Assembly (NCBI GenBank): GCA_900553225.1
Contig: USCV01000041.1
Location: forward strand, 1-12,873
Source of the DNA: an uncultured Clostridium sp.
GTDB taxonomy: Bacteria; Bacillota; Clostridia; TANB77; CAG-508
Reading direction: 5' to 3'
Length of the DNA: 12,873 nt
Shown here piece after piece: positions 1 to 7,782 of the stretch (positions are counted from its first letter, which is position 1; every line of letters begins with the position of its first letter). Below the pieces are notes generated by a model. It made no database searches. It was not told where the DNA came from and was given only the letters and a program-made list of their open reading frames with translations. The position numbers and the translations under genes are program-made.

Positions 1-307
1 AAAATTTAATTATAGCATAAATAGTAAGCACAATTTCAGATATTAGAATGACTGGAAATCCAATAGTAAAATAGAGCTTTTTCGTTTTATGCCTAAAACA
101 ATACATTCCAGCAATGCCTCCAATTCCTCCTCCAAGCAGTACAAGAGTAAAAAGAGTAGATTCTTTAATTCTCCATGCACCTTTTTTAGCCTTAGATTTA
201 TCGATCCACATAGCTAAAAAAGCAATAATATTAATTAAAATAAAATAAATTATAATATTTCTAATTGAAAAGATATCGGAAAAACTAACTATTCCAATCA
301 ATTTCAT
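1..307 (-). CDS. DUF1294 family small membrane protein (C-terminus off the left edge)
   Basis: Reading leftward from an ATG at 307-305 gives 102 codons with no stop before the window ends, so the C-terminus is missing. A good Shine-Dalgarno site (AGAAGGGAG, about 310-320) precedes the ATG. The start is about 23 bases after the polC stop, so it is probably co-transcribed with polC. The sequence shows a hydrophobic helix (about residues 15-33), then MWIDKSKAKKGAWRIKE, a glycine-rich hydrophobic stretch (LLGGGIGGIAGMY, about 57-69), FRHKTKK, and a last hydrophobic helix. The order 'D-K-x-x-A-x-x-x-x-W-R-I-x-E', then 'G-G-x-x-G', then 'F-R-H-K-T-x-K' is the DUF1294 signature as I know it. Function is unknown for the family; the sequence only shows that it is membrane-embedded. 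No in-frame CGG codon. Confidence 0.85.
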   Translation of the reverse strand, partial: MKLIGIVSFSDIFSIRNIIIYFILINIIAFLAMWIDKSKAKKGAWRIKESTLFTLVLLGGGIGGIAGMYCFRHKTKKLYFTIGFPVILISEIVLTIYAIIKF

Positions 308-330
308 TACTCCCTTCTAAACTTTAACAT

Positions 331-3300
331 TTAGCCAAATAAACTCATTTGATTACTTTGACTCATTCCTTTAAGACATCCTGCATTTTGTAACATTTCA
401 ATAACCGATTTTCCAATCTTCGATCGAATCTTTAAATCATCAATAGACATAAATTTTCCATCTTTTTTAGCTTCTTCAATTCCTAAAGCAGCAACTGTTC
501 CAAGTCCTGGTATACTATTTAATGGTGGTCTTATTCCTTCTTCTTCTATTTGAAATTTAGTTGCATGAGATTTATATAAATCGATTGGTAAGAAGTTTAT
601 ACCTCTTTCATACATTTCCAAAACAAGTTCCAAGATTGCGTACATGTTTTTGTCTTTAGTAGATGCACCATTTCCTGCAAGATCAATCTCTTTCATTTTA
701 TTTTTAACTCTTTCTTCTCCATGACACATAATGTCACTATCAAATTCATCTGCTCTAATTGTAAAATAGGCAGTATAATAAGCTTTTGGCTCATGGACCT
801 TAAACCATGCTATACGAAAGGCATTTGTTACATATGCTGCAGCATGTGCTTTTGGGAACATGTATTTAATCTTTTCACATGATTTAATATACCAATCTGG
901 AACATCATGTTCTTTCATTAATTCAACATATTCTGCCCATTTTGCTGGGTCTTTTAGTGCCTTTCCTTTACGCACCGTTTCCATTATTTTAAATGCATGA
1001 TTTGGTGGTACACCTTTTTTTATTAGATAAATCATAATATCATCTCTACAACAAATAGCCTCATTTAATGTAACAGTACCTGCTTCAATTAAGCTTTGCG
1101 CATTTCCAAGCCATACATCAGTACCATGTGATAAACCTGATATACGAATTAATTCATCAAACGTTGTAGGTTTTGTATCAACAAGCATTCCTCTTACAAA
1201 TTTTGTTCCAAATTCTGGTACTCCGGTAACTTCCAACCTCACTTCTAATTTGCTCTGGTGTAACTCCCAATGCCTTAGTTGAGCTAAAAATACTCATTGT
1301 TTCTTTATCATCTAATGGAACTTTAGTTGGATCGATTTCAGTTAAGTCAAATAGCATTCTTATCATTGTTGGATCATCATGACCTAAAATATCTAACTTT
1401 AATAGGTTTTGGTCGATTGAGTGATAATCAAAATGTGTAGTAATAATATCTGAATTCGGATCATCTGCTGGATGTTGTACTGGTGTAAATTCATATATTT
1501 CTCTTCCTTTTGGAACAACAATAATTCCGTCCTGGATGCTGTCCTGTAGTTCTTTTTATTCCTGTACACCCCTTAGCAATTCTTAATACCTCCGCATTAT
1601 TTATTGGTATTGCACGCTCCTCATAATATTTTTTTACATATCCATATGCTGTTTTATCTGCAACAGTACCTACTGTTCCAGCTTTAAATGTTGTTCCTTT
1701 TCCAAATATAACTTCAGTATACCTATGTGCTTTTGCTTGATATTCTCCAGAAAAGTTAAGGTCTATATCAGGCTCTTTGTCTCCATTAAACCCTAAAAAA
1801 GTTTCAAAAGGAATATCTATTCCATCTTTTATTAATTTGTGTCCACATTTTGGACAGTTCTTATCTGGAAGATCAAATCCACACTGATATCCATAATCAG
1901 AAAAGTCTGAGTATTTACACTCTGGGCAACGATAATGTGGTGGAAGAGAATTAACCTCAGTAATTCCAGTTGCATATGCTGCAAAAGATGAACCAACAGA
2001 TCCTCTTGAACCAACTATATATCCATCTTCATTAGATTTCCACACAAGTTTTTGTGCAATAATATACATAACTGAGAAACCATTTTTTATAATAGACTCA
2101 AGTTCCTTAGATAGTCTTTCTTCAACAATTTGCGGTAATTGCTCACCATATAATTCATGTGCTTTTTTATAAGCAATATCTCTTATTGTTTGTTCACATC
2201 CGTCAATATGTGGTGGGCATTTTTCTGGAGATATTGGGCTTATTTTCTCACACATATCTGAAATTTTATTTGTATTTTCAACTACTACTTCGTATGCCTT
2301 TTCTTCTCCAAGATATTCAAATTCTTTTAGCATCTCTTCTGTTGTACGTAAATAAAGTGGAGCTTGCTGATCTGCATCATCAAAGCCTTGTCCAGCCATT
2401 AAAATTCGTCTATAAATTTCATCTTCTGGATCCATAAAATGAACATCACATGTTGCAACAACTAATTTTTGTAGTTTTTCACCAAGTGCTACTATCTTTT
2501 TGTTTATATCTTCCAATGCTTTAGTATCTGGAACTGTTTCATTTCTAACCATGAACATATTATTTCCAATTGGCTGAATCTCTAAATAATCATAGTCCTT
2601 TGCAATTTCTTCTATTTCTTCGTCAGATTTTCCTGCAATTATTGCTCTATATAATTCTCCAGCTTCACAAGCACTTCCCAAAATCAATCCTTCTGAGTAC
2701 TTTTTATATAATGATTTTAAGATACGTGGCTTTTTGTAAAAATAATGCAAATGCGATAAAGAAACAAGTTTATACAAATTTTTAAGTCCTACATAATTTT
2801 GAGCTAAAATTATTGCATGGTAACTTGGTAAGCGCTTGTAGTCTGCATTTCCACATGTAACATTATCTATATCATTTATATTTTTTACACCTTTTTCTTT
2901 TAACATATCTAGCATTACTTTTAAAACTTTTACGGTAGTATCAACATCATCTAATGCTCTATGTGCAACTTCGACTTTAATTCCTAAATTATCAGCAATT
3001 ATTCCCAATTTATATTTCTTGAAGTCTGGAAATAAAGCTTTTGCTAAACGCAATGTATCTAAATATGTATTTTCTAATGATAATCCTAATATTTTAGCAT
3101 TATATTTTAAAAATCCTATATCAAAATCTGCGTTATGAGCAACTAGAACACTATCGCCAACAAATTCAATTATTTTTGGCATAATCTTATCTATAGTATC
3201 AGCATCTTTTACCATTTCATCTGTAATATTTGTGACTTCAACTACTCTTTGCGGAATTGGTTTTTCTGGGTTTACAAAACAAGAAAATTCATCAATAACC

Positions 3301-4703
3301 TCTCCATTTTTCACTTTCATAATTCCAACTTCAGTTATTTTTTCTGTACGGAAAGAAAATCCTGTAGTTTCTAAGTCGAGCACACAATATGTAGTATCTA
3401 TATCTTGTTTTCTTGGGAATGATACACATGGAGTTCTATCTGGAACTAGATATGCCTCTACACCATAAATTATTTTCATATCTGGATTATCAAATCCCAA
3501 TAATTTGTGTGCCTCTGGAAAGGCTTGTACTACACCATGGTCAGTAATTGCAATAGACTTCATCCCCCACTTCATTGCTCTTTTTATTAGGTCTTTTGCG
3601 GATGTCATTCCATCCATTTGGCTCATTTGAGTATGCATATGAAGTTCAACTCTTTTTACTTTTGCTTCATCTTTTCTTTCTTTTCTTTTTATTCCGGATG
3701 TTTCAACAATTGTATTTGCAATTACGCCAAGTTCTTTTGCAAATGGATCAAATTGTGCAGTTCCTCCAATTTTAATTCCTTTTGCATCTTTTATTCTACT
3801 AGATACATCTTTGAATTTTTCTTTTTCAATAAATGATTTACAAGTAATAGTGCTAGTACCATCATATAAATCAAACATAAACAAAAATTTACCACTTTTA
3901 AGTTCTCTTGAATCTGTATTAATTACTTCTCCTTCTAGTGCTATTTTACCACTATCAATAGATACATCAATTACTTTTGTAAGTGGTTCTTTTATATTTT
4001 GGTTTCTGCCAAGAATTAATGGTGTTATCTCTTTTTCTTCTTGTTCATCCAAATTCTTACTGTCATTTTTAGGCTCTTTGGATACATCAATTGGACTTTG
4101 TTCGTCCTCTTGTTTCTTTTCTTCCTTTTTCTCTTTTAAACTATTTAATTCATTTTGGAATTGTTTAATTGTTTCTTCTTGAATTATTTTTGCAGATTCA
4201 AAATATGTATTTTTACTTTCTTCCGATTTGTTATCTTCAAAAATAATTTTACATTTTTCGGAAAAAATCCTATCTATTATATTTGATAATATTTCATCAA
4301 TTTTTTGTGCATACAAAATATCTGCACCCATATATATTAAATTAACTTTGATTATATTTCCATCTTTTTTTACACTACTATTTCTTAGTATTGCCTTTGT
4401 TAGTGGATGTTTGTAAGCTATATAATCTACTATATTATTCCATTCAGAAATAAAATCGTTTTCTGCATTTTGATCATATTCAACTAAAACAATTGCATCT
4501 TTTAACATAAATCGTTTTATTAAAAATTTTTCAAATGCTCCTATATCTTTTATTTTTACTGGTTCTGATATATTTATTTTTATTTCAAGCCTACTTGTTT
4601 TTTTATATAAATTAATGCATTGGATTTTAGAATTTAAGATATTACTATTAAAATTAAAATCTTTAAATATTTCTTTAAGTTTTTTTTGTACAACTCGTTC
4701 CAT
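331..4703 (-). CDS. polC: DNA polymerase III alpha subunit, PolC type, read through two +1 frameshifts at CGG codons
   Basis: Replicative polymerase with built-in 3'-5' proofreading. The intact product is 1456 aa, normal for PolC, but the DNA needs two +1 shifts, at 1526-1529 and 1222-1225. Order: N-terminal domain with charged linker (about 1-230), OB fold (about 231-335), first PHP part (VELHMHT, 352-358; AITDHG), DEDD exonuclease inserted in PHP (LDLETTG with D443 and E445; AHNADFD; H581), rest of PHP, zinc site (C926, C929, C941, C950, C953), palm aspartates in EPDIDLN (D979, D981), then QHPG, shift 1 (residue 1059), conserved IIVVPKGREIYEFTP to ALGVTPEQI, shift 2 (residue 1160), and VPEFGTKF, GLSHGTDVWLGNA, KAHAAAY, ending MSLFG. 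An in-frame TAA just upstream fixes the ATG; AAGGGGA lies about 13 bases before it. Without shifting, the product would stop at 1070 aa, after the palm aspartates. A disrupted gene is the alternative, but one polC with every conserved block intact argues against decay. Confidence 0.95.
1222..1225 (-). other. polC: +1 frameshift site CGGA in polC (site 2)
   Basis: The coding strand reads GTT GGA AGT TAC CGG AGT ACC. Zero frame leaves the family (S-T-R-I-W-N). Skipping the C at 1225 gives V-G-S-Y-G-V-P-E-F-G-T-K-F, which fits the PolC pattern V-G-T-(I/L)-G-I-P-E-F-G-T position by position, with Gly at 1160. A shift a few bases earlier, in the AA of GGAAGT (1231-1232), would also restore frame and give V-G-V-T-G-V-P-E-F. 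The CGG placement aligns as well, needs no gap, and agrees with the other three sites. Confidence 0.85.
1526..1529 (-). other. polC: +1 frameshift site CGGA in polC (site 1)
   Basis: The coding strand reads CAT CCA GGA CGG AAT TAT. In zero frame this leaves PolC and stops at a TGA (1491-1493). Skipping the C at 1529 gives CAT CCA GGA GGA ATT ATT, i.e. H-P-G-G-I-I-V-V-P, the invariant PolC motif. The next 53 codons to ATG 1366 then match PolC residue for residue (KGREIYEFTPVQHPADD, then HFDYHSIDQNLLKLDILGHDDPT). The four-base unit CGGA stands for residue 1059, which is glycine in the B. subtilis enzyme as I recall it. The flanking codons offer no obvious P-site re-pairing (GGA would move to GAC). 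Confidence 0.9.
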
Positions 4704-4729
4704 CTTTTAATCTAATCCCCTTTTTATAA

Positions 4730-4765
4730 TTAATCATTCATAACATTTTAGTTATGAATGATTAA
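4730..4765. repeat. 15-bp perfect inverted repeat upstream of polC
   Basis: Arms of 15 bp (4730-4744 and 4751-4765; TAATCATTCATAAC and its complement plus one more A-T pair) surround a 6-base loop, ATTTTA. The hairpin lies in the rseP-polC gap, about 27 bases before the polC ATG and just before its Shine-Dalgarno site. Neither strand has a U-run directly after the stem, so it is not a classic intrinsic terminator. It could be an attenuating or stabilising mRNA hairpin in the operon transcript, or a dyad operator. Seen directly; role unknown. Confidence 0.6.
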
Positions 4766-4828
4766 AAACTTTTATTTATTAACAATTGATCTTTTACAAA
4801 TTTTCAACATTTTTAATTTAAGTAATTA

Positions 4829-4924
4829 TTATTTCATTACTAAATACATTTTCTGTGCTGGTGTTAATATTAGTTCAAACATTACATTAAATTTTACAGT
4901 TTTTAATATTTTTTCTTCATCCAT
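4829..4924 (-). CDS. putative 31-codon small protein between rseP and polC
   Basis: An ATG at 4924-4922 opens a 31-codon frame ending in TAA at 4829-4831. It starts MDEEKILKTVKFN and ends TPAQKMYLVMK, so it is short, with an acidic start, a hydrophobic middle and a basic end. An AGGAG site overlaps the rseP stop codon (TAGGAG) and lies about 11 bases before the ATG, which looks like translational coupling to rseP. I do not recognise a family. At this length in AT-rich DNA the frame could be chance; the ribosome binding site and tight placement are the only support. It may be a small membrane-associated peptide or simply the 3' spacer of rseP. About 125 bases with no other gene follow before polC; they hold the inverted repeat. 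Confidence 0.4.
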   Translation of the reverse strand: MDEEKILKTVKFNVMFELILTPAQKMYLVMK

Positions 4925-4938
4925 ATTTCTTATTGCTC

Positions 4939-6196
4939 CTATAAAATTCTTAAAATATCATTATACGTAATATAAATTGATAATACTATAAGCATTGTAA
5001 AACCTAATGTTTGTAATGTCATTTCTGTTTTTTCTTTTAAAGGCTTTCTTCTTATTAATTCTATTAATAAAATTACTACTTTTCCTCCATCTAAAGGTGG
5101 AAATGGAAGTAAATTTGTAACGCCTAGTGATAAAGAGATTAACGCTAAAATGTATATATAATTTCTAATTCCGTCTGTATTGGATACAACACTTGAAATT
5201 CCAACTGGTCCCATTAATTGATTTTTCGATACTTCTCCTGTTAACAATTTTTTTAAATTTTGAACAATAGAAGATGCAAAATCTAATGTTTTATTTGAAG
5301 CATAATAAATTCGATTCAATACAGTATCGTCTGCTTGTTTTAAATTTATTCCTAAATAATATATATTTTTTTCTATTGTATTTATAATTATTTCTTTTTG
5401 TTGGCCTTTTCTATTAATAGTAAATTTGACTTTTTCATCTTCATTATTATTTATAATACTAATTAACTTGCTTGTATCATTTTCAACATCTTGCCCGTTT
5501 ACTTTCATAATTTTATCTTTAATTTCTAAACCATCATGTTCAGCTGGACTATTAGGCTCGATTCCAATAATCTCTGTAGAAGATTTACTTTCTAGATAGA
5601 TTCCTGTTTCTTTATATTTAATTGCATTTGGCTTTACTTTGTACTCTATTTTTTGCCCATTTCTTTCAATAAGAACTGAAACAACATTTCCATTTGATTT
5701 TTGTATTGTTTCATTTATATCTTCTTTTCCTCTCATTTTTTTGTTATTTATTTTTAATATTCGATCATTTACTTTTATTCCTGCTATTTGTGCACCATAA
5801 TCCGGAATTAATGAATCTATTTGATTGGTTGTAAAGTTTCCATTTGTCGTCATTAAACAAAAATAAATAATAAGTCCAAATATAATATTTACCATACCAC
5901 CGTGCAACAACAATTGCTATTCTTTTTGGAATGCTTGCCTTACTAAAAGAGCCTTCATTTTCCGATCTTTCTTCTTCACCTTCCATACTAACAAATCCAC
6001 CAAGTGGGATTAATCTAATAGCATATTTGGTTACTTTACCTTGTTTTTTCCAAATGGTTGGTCCAAATCCAATTGCAAATTCATTTACTTTCACTTTACA
6101 TAACTTTGCAACAAGAAAATGTCCTCCTTCATGTATGAAAACCAATAAGCCTAGTAAAAAAATAACTTTAATTGCGTTAATCAAAAAAGATATCAA
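4939..6196 (-). CDS. rseP: RIP metalloprotease RseP (site-2 protease family), read through a +1 frameshift at CGG
   Basis: Intramembrane zinc protease that cleaves membrane-bound regulators such as anti-sigma factors, and remnant signal peptides. Counted from the ATG at 6211, HEGGH is at residues 27-31 in the first membrane helix, followed by FAIGFGPTIW and RLIPLGGFVSMEGE. The frame breaks at codon 104 (CGG, 5899-5902); a +1 shift there gives A-G-G-M-V-N-I-I-F-G, the A-G-(P/G)-x-x-N start of the next membrane helix. Then come two tandem PDZ domains (SLIPDYGAQIAGIKVNDRI and IEPNSPAEHDGLEIKDKI), the second zinc motif LLPFPPLDGGK, and a final membrane helix. The only good Shine-Dalgarno (GGAGG, 6205-6209) overlaps the ATG at 6211 and is 8 bases before a TTG at 6196, so I place the start at TTG (418 aa; 423 aa from the ATG). 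The site normally filled by dxr upstream is a 38-base gap after cdsA. Confidence 0.92.
5899..5902 (-). other. rseP: +1 frameshift site CGGT in rseP
   Basis: The coding strand reads ATT GTT GTT GCA CGG TGG TAT GGT. Zero frame gives A-R-W-Y-G and leaves the family. Skipping the C at 5902 gives GCA GGT GGT ATG GTA AAT (A-G-G-M-V-N), which fits the conserved A-G-P/G-x-x-N segment after the HExxH helix. The frame upstream (HEGGH to IPKRIAIVVA) and downstream (PDZ domains, LDGG) is otherwise intact. The codon before the CGG (GCA) would have to re-pair with CAC, so simple P-site slippage is not attractive. Confidence 0.9.
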
Positions 6197-6249
6197 TATT
6201 ATTTCCTCCATATGTCTTTAAAATGTTTATATATAGTTTTTAATCAATT

Positions 6250-7053
6250 TTATAATAAAATTAACAAAAAATACGCAAAAGGAGCAATAAAAATTAAACT
6301 GTCAAATCTATCTAGCATTCCACCATGTCCTGGAAGTAAATTACTAAAATCCTTTATTCCTACATATCGTTTAATACTAGATGCAGCAAAATCACCAATT
6401 TGCCCAATTATACTAAGTAATAAAGCAATACCGCTTATAAATATATAATTAATGTTCATTCCAAAAAATTTATTTATTGCATATGTATAAATTAGTGCTA
6501 TTAATATTGCACCAACCGCTCCTCCTATGCAGCCTTCTATTGATTTATTTGGGCTTATTTTACTAAATTTATGTTTTCCAAACTTTTTTCCTATTGTATA
6601 TGCAAATATATCAGTTCCCCATGAAGCAATGAAAAGATACCAAATTAATATATTACCATTCTCAGCCCCTACTGTCTTTGGTATATATATTAAAAACAGT
6701 GGTATATAGCATATTCCAAACAAAGTAATAGCTATATCAATAATTGAATATTTCATATTTGTTATAATACTTTGAATAAATAAAATAGCAATAATAGTGC
6801 AAATCGATACCTGAATTGTTACTACTTTATATTGTTCTGGAATTATGTTTATTATAGATATTAATAAACATGCCATGTATCCTACCCAAAAAACTGGTTT
6901 TGCTTTTTCTTTAAAACTAGACATGTATTCATGTAAGCACATTATTGCAATTAAAGCAAATACCAAATCAACAATATATATATTTGCAAATACTAATGTC
7001 ATAACAATAAATGGTAAACCAATTACAGCAGTTAAAATTCTTTTTAAGTTCAT
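6250..7053 (-). CDS. cdsA: phosphatidate cytidylyltransferase (CDP-diacylglycerol synthase)
   Basis: Makes CDP-diacylglycerol from phosphatidic acid and CTP, the precursor of phosphatidylglycerol and cardiolipin, in the cytoplasmic membrane. The 267-aa protein is strongly hydrophobic with about seven or eight predicted helices. The family signature is complete near the C-terminus: S-x-x-K-R-x-x-x-x-K-D followed by PGHGGMLDRFDS (about residues 225-252). The conserved central blocks SWGTDIFAY (about 144-152) and SPNKSIEGCIGG (about 167-178) are also present. The ATG lies 3 bases after the uppS stop, and its GGAGG ribosome site is contained in the last codons of uppS (GGA GGA AAA), so the two are translationally coupled. 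Single intact frame with no in-frame CGG. Confidence 0.96.
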   Translation of the reverse strand: MNLKRILTAVIGLPFIVMTLVFANIYIVDLVFALIAIMCLHEYMSSFKEKAKPVFWVGYMACLLISIINIIPEQYKVVTIQVSICTIIAILFIQSIITNMKYSIIDIAITLFGICYIPLFLIYIPKTVGAENGNILIWYLFIASWGTDIFAYTIGKKFGKHKFSKISPNKSIEGCIGGAVGAILIALIYTYAINKFFGMNINYIFISGIALLLSIIGQIGDFAASSIKRYVGIKDFSNLLPGHGGMLDRFDSLIFIAPFAYFLLILL

Positions 7054-7056
7054 AAA

Positions 7057-7770
7057 TTATTTTCCTCCAAATTTTCTATTTCTCTTTTGATATATATGTA
7101 TTGTCTCTAATAAATCTCCTTCTTCAAAATCTGGCCAGTATTTTTCTACAAAGCAAAACTCAGTATATGCAAGTTGCCATGGTAAAAAATTACTTGTTCT
7201 TATCTCTCCACTAGTTCTAATTAATAAATCTGGGTCAGGCTGGTTTTTTGTATATAAATTATCTGAAATTAATTGTTCATCGATATCATCAATATTAATT
7301 TCATTATCTTTTACTTTTGTTGCTATTGCTTTTACAGCTCTTGTTATTTCATCTCTTCCACCATAATTAAAAGCAATATTTAGAGTAAGTCCGGTATTGC
7401 CTTTAGTTCTTTCAACCGCTTTTTCAATGCTTTTTTGTAGTCCTTTGTCTAATGGTGAAATATCTCCTAAAACTTTTATTTTTATATTTTCAGTATCTGC
7501 TCTTTTTGAAAAATCATTTAAATAATTTTTCAATAATAACATTAAAGCTCCTACTTCTTCTTTACTTCTTTTCCAATTTTCTGTAGAAAATGCATAAACA
7601 GTTAAGTACTTTACTCCGATTTTATTACAATATTTTGCAATTTTTTCTAATGTTTCTGCTCCTCTTTTGTGTCCTTCTTTTACTGCTAAATTTTGTTTTC
7701 TTGCCCATCTTCTATTTCCATCCATAATAATTGCAATATGTTCTGGATATCCGTTTTCTAAATTGCTCAT
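7057..7770 (-). CDS. uppS: undecaprenyl diphosphate synthase (isoprenyl transferase)
   Basis: Cis-prenyltransferase that extends farnesyl diphosphate with isopentenyl units to C55 undecaprenyl diphosphate, the lipid carrier for peptidoglycan and teichoic acid synthesis. The 237-aa length is typical. Visible motifs: HIAIIMDGNRRWA (about 11-23, with the catalytic Asp of MDGN), GHKRGAETL, VYAFSTENWKRS, NIAFNYGGRDEI, and the C-terminal DLLIRTSGE with SNFLPWQLAYTE. The last block reads RTSGEIRTSNF where the family commonly has RTSGEQR-SNF, a mild change. AAGGAG sits 8 bases before the ATG and overlaps the ispA stop region. The gene directly upstream makes its allylic primer, a sensible pairing. 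No in-frame CGG. Confidence 0.97.
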   Translation of the reverse strand: MSNLENGYPEHIAIIMDGNRRWARKQNLAVKEGHKRGAETLEKIAKYCNKIGVKYLTVYAFSTENWKRSKEEVGALMLLLKNYLNDFSKRADTENIKIKVLGDISPLDKGLQKSIEKAVERTKGNTGLTLNIAFNYGGRDEITRAVKAIATKVKDNEINIDDIDEQLISDNLYTKNQPDPDLLIRTSGEIRTSNFLPWQLAYTEFCFVEKYWPDFEEGDLLETIHIYQKRNRKFGGK

Positions 7771-7782
7771 TTTATTTTCTCC

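Noticed and set aside
331..1242. A separate gene starting at GTG 1242 for the C-terminal part of PolC
   Set aside because: It begins in the middle of a conserved PolC block, no ribosome binding site fits, and the upstream frame continues the same protein.
3811..4182. Plus-strand open frames such as 3811-4182, 10341-10742 and 9351-9665
   Set aside because: They are antisense to strong minus-strand genes, have low-complexity hydrophobic or Ser-rich translations, and lack family resemblance.
1178..4703. polC, rseP and ispA as decayed pseudogenes or random sequencing errors
   Set aside because: All conserved motifs and lengths are intact, the genes are essential or important single copies, and the only lesions are +1 shifts at four in-frame CGG codons, while out-of-frame CGG trinucleotides are unaffected. 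Raw reads would still be needed for proof.
4730..4765. Calling the rseP-polC hairpin an intrinsic terminator
   Set aside because: No U-run follows the stem on either strand, and the stem is AT-rich.
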